A stretch of 64,000 nt of DNA from Entrophospora sp. SA101 (taxonomy: Eukaryota > Glomeromycota > Glomeromycetes > Entrophosporales > Entrophosporaceae), in assembly GCA_958430865.1 (NCBI GenBank), contig CAUDNR010004101.1:31027-95026 (forward strand). Direction: 5' to 3'. Under the pieces are notes generated by a model. The model saw only the letters and a list, made by a program, of their open reading frames with translations, did not search any database and was not told the DNA's origin. The position numbers were made by a program, and so were the translations under genes. Below are positions 43,276-56,634 of this stretch, piece by piece. Each line of letters begins with the position of its first letter. Within the stretch, counting starts at the first letter, position 1.

Positions 43276-45330
43276 TTGCATGGCATACGTAACACAAATA
43301 ATGATTCAAAAATGCATAGATTTCAAAGAAAAAATATAAAGTTTTTCTCCCCTTTTAATCAATTTCGTCATTACCATAATAATAGAATCTGCGGCAACAA
43401 CATCAAACTATCTTTTTCTTTAAAAAACAAACAAAACATGACTAGTAATAGTAGTACTTCTGATGGAACTTCAATTAAAGTATCAGAAAAAGTTTCTCAT
43501 TTTAAACAAGATGGTGATTTTTTATTTTCTTTTAAAAAAATAAATTATTTTACTTAAATTGATTGATAAAATTTTTTTATTAACAAATCATTCATTATTG
43601 TAATTGCTATAATTACTGTGTGATGATAAGTATGGTCTATTTTCACACCCTTGGCTGCAAGACTTAATGCTGTAAACTTGGGACAAGGTTTTATGAAGTA
43701 AATGAAATTATATGCGCTATCAATTTGTTTTTAATTATCAAGTAATTTTATTTAAACACATATATATGTATATTTACAAGTTTTCCACCTCCAGATTTTG
43801 TAAAGGAAGCGGCTAAAGATGTTTTACTTTATCAAGATAGTAATCAATATAGGTTAATTTTTTCTAATACATTATCTATCTGAACATTATAATTATAATC
43901 ATATATATTCACAATTACATAATCATCAATTTTTCTTTTTAAAAAAAAGTCATCCTAAAGGTAGAATTCGTTTAAGGCAAGCATTAGCAAATACTTATGG
44001 GCCTTTATTAAACAACAGAACATTGGATCCCGAGACTGAAATTGTAATTTCTGCTGGCGCAAATGAAGGACTTTATTCTATTTTTGCAGGATTTTTGGAT
44101 GAAGGTGATGAAGTAATTTTGATTGAACCTTTTTTTGATCAATATATTGTAAGAATATATGTATTTATTTATTTTGTATTCGTATGTATACTGTATGCAT
44201 ATATTTTACTAAATGTAATCACATATATATATTATTATTAAGTCAAATATTACAATGAATGGTGGCGTACCAGTCTATGTGCCATTAAGACCGCAAGGTG
44301 ACATCATTAATAAGGTGATTTCTTCAGCAGATTGGAAATTGGATTTTAATGAATTGGAATCAAAAATCACAAAAAAAAGTAAAATGATTGTTTTTAATAC
44401 TCCTCATAATCCTGTTGGAAAAGTTTTTTCTATTGATGAAATGATGGAAATTGCTAAAATTGCTCAAAAACATAATTTGTTGGTTATTAGTGATGAAGTG
44501 GTAATTATTGAAATAAATAAATTTAATAATATGTACATTTACACACACACACACACACACATTATTAATAATGATAATTTATAAAAATTGACAATTTTAA
44601 TTTATAGTATGATAGACTTTATTTTAAACCAGATGTTCATGAACGCATTGCCAATCTTCCAGGAATGTGGGATCGCACAATAACTGTTGGAAGTGGAGGT
44701 AAAACTTTCGGTGTTACTGGTTGGCGTGTTGGATGGTCGATAGGACCAGAAAAATTGATAAAGACTGTATTATCTGCACATACTAGAATTGTATTTTGTG
44801 TAAATTCACCACTTCAGGTATATTATTGAATCTATTTTTTTAAAAAATAAAACTTATTTTATTAAATAAATAAGTAATTAATAATAACATTAACAATAAT
44901 ATCTTTTTTAAAAAAAAAGGAAGCACTGGCTATTTCTTTAGAAAAAGCTGACGAGTCAAATTATTATGAAGAAAATTGTGAACAATATAAATTACGTCGT
45001 GAAAAATTAATGAATGCACTATCTGATGCTGGATTACCATATACAATACCACAAGGAAGTTATTTCATACTAGCCAACACCTCAAAAATCAACATCCCAT
45101 CAGACTTTGAATACCCAGAAGTCATACAATCCAGGACAAAAGATTATAAAGTTTGTTATTGGATGGCAAAAGAAATCGGTGTTGTGACAATTCCGCCTAG
45201 CGAGTTTTATTGTGATGAGAATAAATGGATGGCTTACGATTATGCTAGATTTGCTTTTTGTAAAACTGATGAAACTTTAGATCAAGCTGCTACAGCATTG
45301 AAAAAATTAAAGAAATATATTAAAGAATAA
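43276..45330 (+). CDS. BNA3: kynurenine/glutamine-type aminotransferase (PLP class I)
   Basis: Seven exons: 43276-43513, 43631-43697, 43781-43852, 43950-44148, 44243-44500, 44608-44817, 44920-45330; 484 codons. Starts at 43,312 or 43,438 are also possible; the longer N-terminus is basic with HYHNN, like a mitochondrial presequence. Joins reconstruct VWSIFTPLAAR, AVNLGQGF, NQYSHPKGR, GANEGLYSIFAGFLDEGDE, EPFFDQY, FNTPHNPVGKVF, ISDEVYDRLYF and the PLP-lysine site GSGGKTFGVTGWRVGW. These match the KYAT/Bna3 family throughout. It converts kynurenine to kynurenic acid and transaminates related amino acids with a 2-oxo acid. All introns are GT-AG; a (CA)n run lies in intron 5. The gene looks intact and single copy in the spacer. 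Bna3 versus KYAT3 orthology is inferred from similarity. Confidence 0.92.
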
Positions 45331-46577
45331 ATTTGTTTTTTTTGCTTATGAATTGTTATTTTATTATATATGTAAAATATTTTAGGTGCAAAATTTTTGG
45401 GGGAATTGATTATATATAATTTTAGTATTTAGGATGAATCTGATTTATCCAAGGGAATTTGTAAAATCATTTGCCATTGAATGTAGATCAATATTATACA
45501 ATAAAAACAATCACGTGCCAACTAGCACTATATAGGTAAGATGACGATGATAAGCTTGGTTCTAAAAATTTTTTAAGAGTTGTATAATGTGAATTATTAC
45601 TATCCAAAATTTTTGTGGATAGGATATTTTCTCTATTTCAACTATTTATTTTTGACATTATTATTATTATCTGTTAGATTGATAGTTTCACAAACTTGTG
45701 AAAAAATTTTTTTTTCATCAAACTCATATTAATATATGTTGCATGAATTTTGTTTACCTAATGCCTTTAATATCTTGTTAGGCGGTAGTTTTTTTTTGAC
45801 TTCATGACTAGGACTTTAAAATAGTATACCAATAATAAGAATATCATTTTTTTAAAAAATAATGCCTCAAGAGACAAAAAGAAACCGGTTGTGACAAATA
45901 TTTTGGGTAAGTATTTTAAGGATGGTGGTGGTTATCACTTGCCACTTGCCGTCACTCTAGCTCAATATTTAATTTCTTGATGTAATTAGAAGCGATGCTC
46001 TTGAACCTAAACCTTCAAGAATTCCAATTCTGAATAAGGTGAATAATATCAATTAAGTAGTGGGGGAAAGTTTCGAAATCACATCATCCTACTTATTACC
46101 ACAATCATCCTCCTCACTGTTGCAACAACTCTTTCCTTCACCACCACTATCTATGCTCTTCGTTCCCTCCAAATATAATAGACAAGATTAAAAAAATTTT
46201 TTTATAATGAAAATTAATTATCTAATAAATTTTTTGTTGAATTTATTGCGGGTTAACTGGATCTTATTTTGATGATCAAGAAATTCTGAATGCTTCTGTA
46301 TTGGAAACAGATGAAACTGAAGCAGAAATCCATGCTAAAGAAACTCATAATTGGGATAAATGGATATGGCCTTCTGGCATTCTGGAAAAGAAGTTCTCTA
46401 TAAAGCCAGTTCCGAAGCAGAGCATTCACTAATGTTAGTCTAATTTAAACATTAGAGATATTTTTGTATTTTCTTTTGTAAATACTTAAAAAACTTTTAA
46501 TTTTAGGCCAGAAAAATTTAATACAATTGCATGTTTTTTTATCAGATCGAGTGAAATTTTTCTTTTCTTTAAAAAAA
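45331..46577. other. intergenic stretch with decayed coding fragments
   Basis: 46,255-46,432 on the plus strand reads SYFDDQEILNASVLETDET then KETHNWDKWIWPSG before a stop. It has a coding-like composition but no start or recognisable domain. Around 45,980-46,160 the sequence is less AT-rich but broken in all frames. Confidence 0.3.
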
Positions 46578-47431
46578 AAAATGGCAAATATAACATTTTC
46601 TAATCAAGATAAGAGAATAGCGAGGCCGAAAATGACAAATAATCCACTTCCACCAAAAGAATCAATCGAAACAATAGCTGTTCATACGAGAGATCCTTCA
46701 ACTGATTCAGAATCTCCTTTACTATTATTACCTTCACCTGTGATCTTGTCTACAATGTATCATCATAATCATTATGGCGGTAGTGGTGGTAGTAACGGCA
46801 AACTAAAATAGGTCATAAAAGACAATTGTCAACCTCAAATTTACAACAATCACAAAAACGTCGAGTTTATGTCAACATGCCATTACCAACAGAAGAAATT
46901 AATCAGTATGGTGAACCTAAAATATCTTTTGTACCAAACAAAATACGTACCTCAAAATATACCCTTTTAAATTTTCTACCAAAAAATATATTTGAACAAT
47001 TTCGTAGAGTGGCAAATATATATTTCCTTTTTTTGGTCATATTACAACTTTTTCCACTTATTGGTAATGGTGTTTCTCCTTCTCCATCACAATTATGACT
47101 GCAATTAAAGATGCTTTTGAAGACTGGAAACGTCACTCCCAAGATAATACACTTAACAAATCAAGAACAACCAAATTATACAATTGGCGTAATGTTAATG
47201 TACCTCGAAGTGATGGTAAACGTTTTAAATTTTTACGTGGTATATTGAATGGTTCACAGAAAAATAAAAATAATGAAAATAATAATAAGAATTATGCAAG
47301 TCAAATGGAAATATCCATCAATTTATGGTGCAAAATGGATAGATAGTCGTTGGCAAGATGTTAGAGTTGGTGATATTATACAATTGAGAAATAATAAAAG
47401 GATTCATTGGTTGTTTGTATATGTTAGGTGA
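46578..47431 (+). pseudogene. P4-ATPase (phospholipid flippase) N-terminal fragment
   Basis: An N-terminal segment from ATG 46,579 is followed, in a second frame, by [27 protein letters not shown] and [18 protein letters not shown], the flippase N-terminal signature. A third reading gives [18 protein letters not shown] and NWRNVNVPR, and a fourth gives WQDVRVGDIIQLRNN. At least three frame changes occur (near 46,811, 47,085 and 47,310). The second membrane helix is partly lost, and the catalytic P-domain (DKTGT) and everything after are absent. Intact P4-ATPases flip aminophospholipids at Golgi and plasma membranes; this copy cannot. Confidence 0.85.
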
Positions 47432-47795
47432 ATTAGCATATAAATATCCTAAAGCAAATCCTTCTCTTTTCTGTTCGATTAAAGTATTTTTTTTACATAC
47501 ATTTGGTAAGGCGTTGGCTAGTTATTATTATTATTTGACCTACATTAATTAACATAATATATTTATCTATAAAGAGGATCGTATGGAGCTATGATCAATG
47601 ATGATGGTTTCAGTTGGAATTTTCTTATTTGAACGCATGACGAAAGTCACCGTTCCAGTATTATTTAATGATCATGACAAATTATACGAGTATTTAAATT
47701 TGTTGTGGACATTTGCTTGTGCTGATCGGGTTCTTGGAGCATTGGAATGTATATCTTTATATCCAATTGTTTTAAATAAATCGGTTCGCAGTTAA
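47405..47795 (+). pseudogene. unrecognised gene fragments
   Basis: Two coding-like pieces in different frames: GFIGCLYMLGELAYKYPKAN (about 47,400-47,500) and, from 47,598, FLFERMTKVTVPVLFNDHDK then LLWTFACADRVLGALE. They may be exons of one decayed gene fused to the flippase fragment. No family is recognised. Confidence 0.35.
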
Positions 47796-49405
47796 ATTTA
47801 TTATAAATATGTATTTAAATTTATAATCAAATAAATTGGTTCACAGTTAAATTATTATTATAAATTGAAATAAATTTTATTACCTGAAAAAATTTTTATA
47901 AGTTACGAGCAACAATTTTCCAATGATGTAGTTGTGGTACAGGAAGTATTAAAGATTTTAATGTCTTGAAATAAAAATATTATACTGATGCATTGCATAA
48001 TACAATTTAATATGTATCAATCTTTATCACAGATTAAACTAGAAAAAAGTCAAGCAACTTCAGCTAGACCATATTTCCAATAAGTTCACCCATCATATAT
48101 GGATCTGACAGATTTAATACCACTCCAACCGCATATACCACAAAAAGACAAAGACAAAAGAAGGTGTTGGAGCCATAAGACCGACTGGCTTACCACATGG
48201 CGCTAAAAGTCCATTTATAATTGATCCATATTGAAACAAATATTTTGTTTTAAAAATTGAATTCCTATTTTCATATTTATATACTGCTTTTAAATCAAGA
48301 AATAATGCAAATTATAAAGAAAATACATATTGGAATTAAGATAATGGAAGCTTGATTCAGTTGATGCAATTACTCTTTTGATAATTAATTTATTAATTTA
48401 ATTAAAGAAGAAAAGGTTTCCGTGTTACTAAATGTTGTAGATTTTTATATTTTCTTATTTTTGTATGTTTCCCTAATCCAACGACTTTACCCAATTTTGA
48501 AATGTTTGGTTTCACGGGAAATAATTCATTTGTAAAGAATATTCAGTTCAGTTCAGTTACAATACGAATCAGCACGAATATTCTAAACTTCCTGTTTCTT
48601 AACTTTAGTAAACTGAATTTTTGGGGAAGGATGAGATCAAAATCAAAAGGTAAAACCTTGTGATGAGTCGTTTTTTTTTTTTTATTGCGCTGGCTTGAAA
48701 TTTGTTAAATAATAAAAAAATTGAAATTTGAACAGAAATATTTTGGTTTTCCATAAAAACAAGTAGACATTACATACAACCAACTTATTAAAAATTGGCA
48801 ATTGGGATAGACAAGTCATCGTTTGAAAAGGCAGAGGAGAACAAATAAATGATTCAATTAAAATCGAAAATATTTATTTTTAAATAAACTTTTTATTTTT
48901 ATTTTCATTTAAAACAAAGTACTTTGGTAAAAAGCAACAATTGTGGATCTTTGGTGTGCTAATACCACAAATGTTGATTCATCTAACATTAGTTTGATAG
49001 CTTTAAAAGCACACGATTTAAAAACTCAATGACTTGATTCTAGAAAAGGTAATAGTTAGTTATAAAGAGTAATACTGGTTCGTAAATAATCCAACGTTTG
49101 ATAGCATCAACAATAATGAAGATGGTTTAGTAAAATTTGTATATTATTAATGATAAATATCATCAACAGCAGCAAGAATCAAATTATTATTAGAAAATTT
49201 TGCAGTATGGATTCCTCGCAAGTTTTTATTTTTGATTAATCAGTTAATTATATACAAGTTTTTGAAATATTTATCATAAAATCAAAGTTGACGAAGAAGA
49301 AGAAGATTTAGATAGCAATTTATTTTTATTGTTTTTTATAACCGATTGTATTTAATATATCATATTGTGTAGTTAAAATAATAGCACTGATTAATTATTG
49401 CAAAT
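47796..49405. other. intergenic stretch with one possible permease fragment
   Basis: 48,040-48,235 on the minus strand can be read as LLAPCGKPVGLMAPTPSFVF before stops, a membrane-protein-like piece. Nothing else is supportable. Confidence 0.25.
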
Positions 49406-50173
49406 TTAAAAATAATATTCACAACTCGTTTTTTCACTAACTCTGCCATTTTTTTCTTTGCCACCTGTGAGAACTTCACTAGTTTTAGAAAGGATCTGTT
49501 GAGCATCAAAAGATAATGTTGCTGTATCATCGTCTACAATTAAGTCAAAAGTGTGTAATATATATCTAACAACTTTGTAAAAAGTCCAGCCAAAAATAGT
49601 GAAAAAAGCAGTAACAAATGATGCAAAAATCATTATAATGAATACAGGAATCAAGAAAAATGATCCAACACCAATGAAAAATCCTTCAGCCAAAAAGATT
49701 CCAGTGCCAGTAACTAACACAACAATACTTGTTGTAATAAAAAGAAAAATCAATAAGATTGTTAAAGGTATGGCATTTAATGCTATCACTCCATAAGTAA
49801 ACCAACTCAAAGGTGGAAATTTTTTCCAAAAGAAAAATGTTGATTTTTGCATATAATATATAGGATGTGTAGCAACCTCTTTGCCTTTTTGTGCCGCATA
49901 ACCAATAACTCCTTTAGTTTCACTAATTGTGTCTTCAGTAGTTTCAATAATTTTAGAGCCTGTTGAAGCAATTACGCCTATTGCTAATCCTGATGCTCCT
50001 GAAATAGCTTCTTTTCCATGTTTATAAGTTTCTATTATTTCTGATTCTACTTTTTTTCGTTGTTCTCCATATTCTTCATCTTCTCCTTGTTCTTGCTGTT
50101 CCTTTTCTCTTTGTTCTAGTAGTAGTCGTTCTTGATAATTATTAGTTCTATATTGATACATTTCTAATTTCAA
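49406..50173 (-). CDS. promethin/LDAF1-like lipid-droplet protein
   Basis: 255 codons without introns. Residues 1-50 are Glu/Gln-rich and probably helical, and 50-110 form an amphipathic Gly/Ala/Thr region. The membrane block runs 124-205: WFTYGVIALNAIPLTILLIF, then long hydrophobic hairpins with TGTGIFLAEGFFIGVGSFFL and a final FGWTFYKVVRYI. The A-x-N-x-I-P, G-x-x-x-AEG-x-F and R-Y spacing fits the promethin domain of LDAF1 and yeast Ldo proteins, which cooperate with seipin to form lipid droplets at the ER. A polar tail contains a predicted helix. The assignment rests on pattern recognition of the hairpin block. AMF store large amounts of lipid, so the role is plausible. Single copy in the spacer. 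Confidence 0.65.
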   Translation of the reverse strand: MKLEMYQYRTNNYQERLLLEQREKEQQEQGEDEEYGEQRKKVESEIIETYKHGKEAISGASGLAIGVIASTGSKIIETTEDTISETKGVIGYAAQKGKEVATHPIYYMQKSTFFFWKKFPPLSWFTYGVIALNAIPLTILLIFLFITTSIVVLVTGTGIFLAEGFFIGVGSFFLIPVFIIMIFASFVTAFFTIFGWTFYKVVRYILHTFDLIVDDDTATLSFDAQQILSKTSEVLTGGKEKNGRVSEKTSCEYYF

Positions 50174-50235
50174 TTTTATTATTGTTATAATTATATTTTT
50201 TTTAGTGAGAAAAAAATGTTATTTTTAAACAAATA

Positions 50236-50320
50236 GATTACATAATTAATTAATTAATTAATTTAATGATTTAATGATTTAATGATTTAATGATTTAATG
50301 ATTTAATCTTCAAAAAAAGA
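50236..50320. repeat. 8-bp tandem repeat (ATGATTTA)n
   Basis: Five to six consecutive units after a (TTAA)n run, 60-150 bp upstream of the promethin-like start codon. Confidence 0.85.
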
Positions 50321-51089
50321 CCTTCAAAATATTGTAACTAAGAAGTTAACTTACAAAAATTAGTTGATGCTAAATATCCCTTTATTTGTAATGGCAATTC
50401 TTATTGGATGTGTGTGTAATTTGTCAGTCCCACGGTATTAATTATTATTATTCTAATTTGATGCTTCAATGATAAAATCACATTACTTTACTGCTTTCTC
50501 TACAGTGCGTATTATATTGAGGGTTATTACTTCTGCAAAATGATATAAATCACATGATGACCTCGACAAAATATTAATCAAAAATAATTTAACTATAATA
50601 ATGATAAATTGAATTAATGATTTTAATTTTTGCACGAGTTATAAATTGAGACACGTCCAATTTATTTTGTAAAAAAAATTTTTTAAACTATATACCAGTA
50701 AAATTTTATAATCGAATGACTTCTATCCCCATTTGATACCCTTGTTGTTTAGCAACCACCACCAAATTTGAGATATAACTTCTTTATCACATGTACCTGC
50801 TTTAAGAAATTTTTAAGGTATGCTGTTAAATAATCTGGCACTCAAAGTCAAATTTTGCCTTTTTATTTCAGTATAATACCGGGCACACAGTCTTGTACAA
50901 TCCCTTTGTAGTTGATTGTTTTGAGCAAGATCACTAATTATGATTTATGATACTCCTAATTTAAATAAACATCAACTGACGAGAACACTCCTAATGACTC
51001 TAATGAAATGAAAAATATTGACAGCTTGATAACAGAGAGCAAAGAAAACAACCCAGTATTACCTAATTACACTTTACTCCAACTATCTT
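50321..51089. other. AT-rich intergenic stretch
   Basis: No gene or repeat boundary recognised until repeat C begins near 51,090. Confidence 0.4.
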
Positions 51090-51640
51090 ATGGGGATATT
51101 GAATAATGAGAACAAGCTCACAACTGAGAACGCAATGCGAGCTTATGATTTTCGTGTTACAAATCACACGCGAGAACAAAAATTCATTCATTTTAAGTCG
51201 GGTTTGGGATTGCATCTTCTTCATAGAAGGCGACATCACTCGGGCCAAGACAGTAGTCTATTTTATTAAATCCAAGACATATAAATAGGACGGCCGTCCC
51301 CACTTTTTTTTTTGAAAAATTTGAATATTTTCATGCAACAAAATCGGATCTTAATCTTTATTATCATGATGATTCATTGTTGTTAACAATTACAAGCTCA
51401 CAACTGAGAACGCAATGTGAGCTTTTGCTTTTCATGTTACAAATCACGCACACCATTCTACGCGAGAACAAAAATTCATTTATTTTAAGTCGGGTTTGGG
51501 ATTGCATCTTCTTTGCCGCAAAGAGCAAACAAATGACATCACTCGAGCCTATTTATTAAATCCAAGACATATAAATAGGACAGCCGTCCCCATTTTTTTT
51601 TTGAAAAACTTGAATATTTTCATGCAACAAAATCGGATCT
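51090..51640 (+). repeat. dispersed repeat C, two tandem copies
   Basis: Both copies (about 51,090-51,320 and 51,385-51,640) contain CACAACTGAGAACGCAATG, AGTCGGGTTTGGGATTGCA and GACATATAAATAGGACRGC in order. They are inverted relative to 28,200-28,450. Confidence 0.8.
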
Positions 51641-52682
51641 TAATTTTTATTATCATTCTCAAAAAATGATGATTCCTTCTCATAATTGATGGATCTTCAT
51701 ATATTACAAATGTAACTAATCAAATCAATTAACGAATTTTATCTTTTTTTTTTTGTTTCCTCCTAAATAAAATAAACAATTGACAAAAGAGAGGTATGTC
51801 ACGAAGGGTCAATACACCCAGCATGAGCCACAAGCAAGGGTTCCATTCTCTCACTTGCTGGACTTTGATAACACATTTAAGTGAGTCACATAGGTTCGCC
51901 ATTGCATGTCTTACCTCAAGACGAGTACTAGTAATGGAAAAATGAGCCTTGCATCAAGTTGTGCATGGGGTATATACAGTTTACAACATTTATTGGACAA
52001 ATTCTATTCTATTGAATTTTTATTTTTTTTTAATTACATAATAAAAATTACGGAACGTTTGTCAATTATTCAATAGTTTGTATAGGTGCAATCAAAGTAA
52101 GTGTTAAATACAAGATCGAGAAGTTTGTAAATCAAGTTTTTAAATAAACGTTTTATTAATTATTCAATATTTTGTATAGGAGTGATTGAAATAAGTGTTA
52201 AAGTCGAGATCTACGAAGCTGTTTGTAAAATATATTTAATGAATGCTTTATCAATTATTCAACAATCATATAGGCGGGTTTGATCGAATAAGTGTTAAAG
52301 TTGAGATCTACAAAGCTGTTTGTAAAATATATTTAACAAACTCTTTATCAATTATTCAATAATCATTATAAGCAGGTTTGATCGAAGTAATGTTAAAGTC
52401 AAGGTCTATGAACTTGCAAATTGAGTTTGCAAAACGGACGTTTTATCAATTATTCAATAATTATATGGGCGGATTTGATCAAGTAAGTGTTAAGGTCAAG
52501 ATTTACGAAGCTTGTATTCCAGCTTTGCAAAATGAACATATAGACATGATCAAAGCATTTTGAGTAATAGACAAATAATCAATTCAATTGTTGATTGAAT
52601 TAAACACACAGCACTTTATAATAATCAATTTAATTGTCAAATAATTAAAAAGTAACCAAATAATAAATTCAATTGTAAATGC
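51641..52682. repeat. diverged inner inverted repeat, right side
   Basis: Inverse homologue of 27,147-28,180 with numerous differences, including a ~10-bp indel near 52,628 and several substitutions per 60 bp. It contains the ~95-bp minisatellite (52,040-52,560, about five units). Confidence 0.8.
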
Positions 52683-52929
52683 ATAATGCTTTTCTTAAAA
52701 GTAAACAAACCAATGATCCAAAAAAACAGGACATATGATAATAATAGTAAAAAATGTTTTTAGTAATAAACATAATAAACAAATAAATAAATAATTAAAC
52801 GCATAATGCTTTTCTAAATCAATGGACAAATGATAATTCGTAAATTGTAACACTTTAAACAAAATCAATGGTACGATCCAAAAAACACGAATGTTTTTAA
52901 TAATAGCAAATCAATGGTATGATCCTCTT

Positions 52930-53690
52930 CACACTGACTAAATATTAAACGAAAAAAGAAAGATGCTTCGCCACCACCAAAAAGTTATTCTAGTATAAAA
53001 TAAAATAACAAAAAACAATAATTCGATTGTTGAAATTAAATAGCTCTTCGTAAATGTAAAATAAATAAAACTTTTTATTCTTACCAAATAGTTCTCTTCG
53101 GTTGGAAAAAAAAATTATTATTATTGCACGATAAACGTTCATCACGTGGAAAAAAGGTATTTACATTGAAATATTATGGAGTGGGTGAAATTCTGATTGG
53201 CTAATTTGAATTTCACATATGTGAATTGCGAATTCACACAATTTCATTTTCACGTACAACATCATCAAAGAAAGAATAAAGAATAAAGAATCACAGATCG
53301 ATTTCAGAAAAATAAAAAATTTTTTTTTTTGAAATTTACCACCCAACGAAAACAAAAAATTCTTTTCCAAAAAATTAGGTTTGAAAAATATAGAATTTTG
53401 CTGGTTCATTGATCATGCCTCTCCTCACCTTGCGAAGCATTTGCATGCAGCGCTTGCAATTGAATCTATTAAGAAACGAAGCATTTTACGCACGACACAA
53501 TTTTCGCCAAATATGGTGAAAACGTTGATCGCGCCAAAAGCCGAAAAAACCAAGTGCGGCTAAACGCAAAAGGAGACAATCAGCGAGAAACCTGCACGAA
53601 GGTCGCTCGCCTTACTGATTTTGAAAGGTGGTCGTGACACGGCAAATGTTTCGTTTCTTATTTGTGTTAATTAATTGTGTTAATGATAAA
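52930..53690 (+). repeat. dispersed repeat A, copy 4 (right arm)
   Basis: Mirror of the 26,140-26,900 copy. At 53,031-53,040 it preserves the single GTTGAAAT that is the empty site of the 29.1-kb MITE. Confidence 0.75.
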
Positions 53691-54228
53691 TGGTTGTGGT
53701 CACCGTACCGTGCGAATCCCAATTGCTAACTGTTTGTCATGATTTGTGAAACTGAAAAAACGTCAGGGTTGAGCGAAACAGATATTTGACTGAAAGGAAA
53801 TCGTGTTTCGCTTTAGATGTTTTTTGCGTGGTGTCGACCGCTGTCTACCGTTAGGTCTTACACCGACGTTTCGGACCGTTCAAAATGACCAAAAACTGAT
53901 GGTCTTGTCTTGGAACCTTTACCTCGGCATGTCGTCACACAACGCGTTAGTAATATTTTCTGGTCACGAGACCGTGGTTCAAAAACGTTTTATTCGTTGT
54001 CAATTTAAAAAAAAAATGATTGATAAACAAACAATATGTGCAAAATTTTTTTTTTGTTGAATTAAAAAATTTTTTTTGGATTTTGACCATTTGAGAGAGA
54101 TAGTGGGTGGTGATCTGGATAAGAAAAAACTTTGATTTTGACCATTTGAAGGATAGTGGATGACCTGATTTCCTTTTGGAGAAATCAATAAAATTTCCTT
54201 TCGGGAAAAACAAATAAAATATGCCGAT

Positions 54229-54699
54229 TGATTAAGAAAACAAAGCTTAGTTGATTTTTTTTAAACAATCGAAATTTGTAAATGACATTTGATGTTTGCA
54301 TGAAGCTTATTCTTCTATAGCGATAGATGAAAAAAAAACACGAGGAAAAGATCAGGACAAAAGATTTTAACAATCGAAATTCGCAAATGGCTTTTGATTC
54401 ACACGAGGGTTCTTCTTTGCGAAGGATCTTTTTTTCTTTTAATTAAAGAAAAAAAAAGCTTAGTTGATTTTTTTAACAATTGAAATTCATTCTTTTATGG
54501 TGAAGTAGACTTGAAAAAAACATCTGATCGATCAAATTAACCTTTAGTTGGGATAAACACGAGGAAAAGATCAAGACAAAAGATCTTTTTTTTTTAACAA
54601 TCAAATTTGTAAAGCTTATTCTTCTATGGTGATGTAGGTTTGAAAAAAACATTTAATCGATCAAATTGACCTTTGATCTGGGATGTATAGATAAATAAA
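54229..54699. repeat. degenerate tandem repeat, three long units (right arm)
   Basis: Mirror of 25,130-25,600. Confidence 0.65.
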
Positions 54700-55893
54700 T
54701 GAATAAAAAACAAACCGATTCGCCTCTCGAATGTTTTTTATTCGCTTGCTTTCTGCATTAATATTAAAATCAAAAACAACAACAAACAAATAAACAAACA
54801 GCTTTTATTGCGAAAACATTAATTTTGTTCTTTTGGTGTTAATGATTGGATCGATCACACAAGTAGTAGTAGTCAATTTAAACAGCATTTTTTTTAAAGA
54901 ATTATTCAAAATAATATTTAAATGTATAATGTTAATGATTTTTAATGTTGCAAAAAATTTTTTTTTGATACATCAATCTCAGTCCAAAATCAATCATATT
55001 TATATACTTTAAAGTTTCTTTGATAAATAATAAATTTATCTTTTGTTTATTTGTTTCAGTAGATTTTATTAGATCAAATCACATCAGCCGATTTGGTTTT
55101 TTGGATCCTTTTCTCAAACCCTACATCTTATTGTGTCTCTACGTTAAATACGTTAAACATGATGTGTAAACTGGTCAATAGAATGATAATTAACCCCAAA
55201 AAATTTATTTGCTCCGCCAAAAAAAACTATTTTACTATTCGATAGTCCGTCAAACCAAATGGCCTCCACCTCAAAACCAATGGGTTTTTGCTAGCATAAA
55301 GTATTCATAACGTTATGATCATACCGTACTGGATTTTGGGGTTCAAACAAAATCAGCGCATATGGACTACTCGATCAATGCACCATCTGGCCATGAAATA
55401 ATTTATTTTATTAAAAATTACATCATTTATCATACGAATACATGATAGGATGCTGTGCTAATTTTGATACACCGAACTAATGTTGTTTGACGAAATGTTA
55501 CCACATTTGTAACGTCAAATTCGCTGCCATAAAGTCAAAATAACGTAAGTAAAATCGCTATAAAATATAAAAGCTCACAAAAAAAAAAAAAACTATATAA
55601 ATATTGTATATATTTCAAGGTTTTCTTTTCAATTTTCTTGTGAAACTTGTTTCATTAATTGTTCCCAAGGAGCCAAGTTTTGCTGAATACAAATTCAGTT
55701 CCCACACACTCATTTACTACTAAACTCGAACATTCCTTATATTAATAACGTGATACATTGTAAAATCATCGATTAGGGATTTGGCACTTTATTTATGTTC
55801 CAGGGTCAACTAATTTTAGTGTATCAAATGAAATTTACGCAAAAGCCTTTTATAATTATTACTGTGTAAATAATTATGGAAGTTTTTATAATA

Positions 55894-56001
55894 TCAATAT
55901 TGATTAATTAAGCTACTTGCGATAATAAACACAGCTCTATCTTTATCCTTATTGTAGTGATCAATAAAAATTTCATTAAGGATAACTTCTGGTATTCGCA
56001 T
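55894..56001 (-). pseudogene. F-box-like N-terminal fragment (right arm)
   Basis: Mirror of 23,828-23,935 with the same premature TGA. Confidence 0.35.
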
Positions 56002-56634
56002 AACTTCGGGTCCTCTCAGAGGAAAATAATACATTCTAATAAAATAAACCGTGATATAATCGTTATTTTTATTAAATAAAAATAATTGTCAATGAACTTT
56101 TAAAAATAAAATAAAAATAAAAACGTTGTCTTATTTTCTTTGTTTAAAGCGCTTTGATAAAAGCAACAAGTGTAGTTGGTGGAACTTTGGTAACAAGCCA
56201 TGTTTATTTACTTTAGTGAGGAAGCAAGCAAGGTTAGGACTAACGTTGGTTAACTAGTGGGTGTTAATGAAGTAATATTATTGTAGTCGTAAACGTAAAG
56301 CCGTTGAACAAGCTACTTAAGTTGTCTTGCAAGTAAATCAAATCGAGTTTGCAATCTGTCAGCAAACGACTAAAACAAATCAATCACAAGTGAATAAAAA
56401 GAACTTAATAGCATTGCAAAAGGGCCATATTCAGCTATCTGGTTATTGTGAGTTATTAACCGACAAGGGTAACCCAAAAGTTGAGCCATAATTGTTAATT
56501 AGCCAAAATGATACCTCACAATATCATCATTCAACAAGAAAAGTTTATTATTTCAAAATATTAAGAAATAAAATAAGAATGAAATAAAAATAAATAAAAA
56601 GAAAATAATAAATTTATAGCAGAGACTAAATTAG

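Noticed and set aside
44360..44560. 66-codon minus-strand frame with a poly-Val/Cys start
   Set aside because: It starts in the (CA)n run of an intron and is antisense to an aminotransferase exon.
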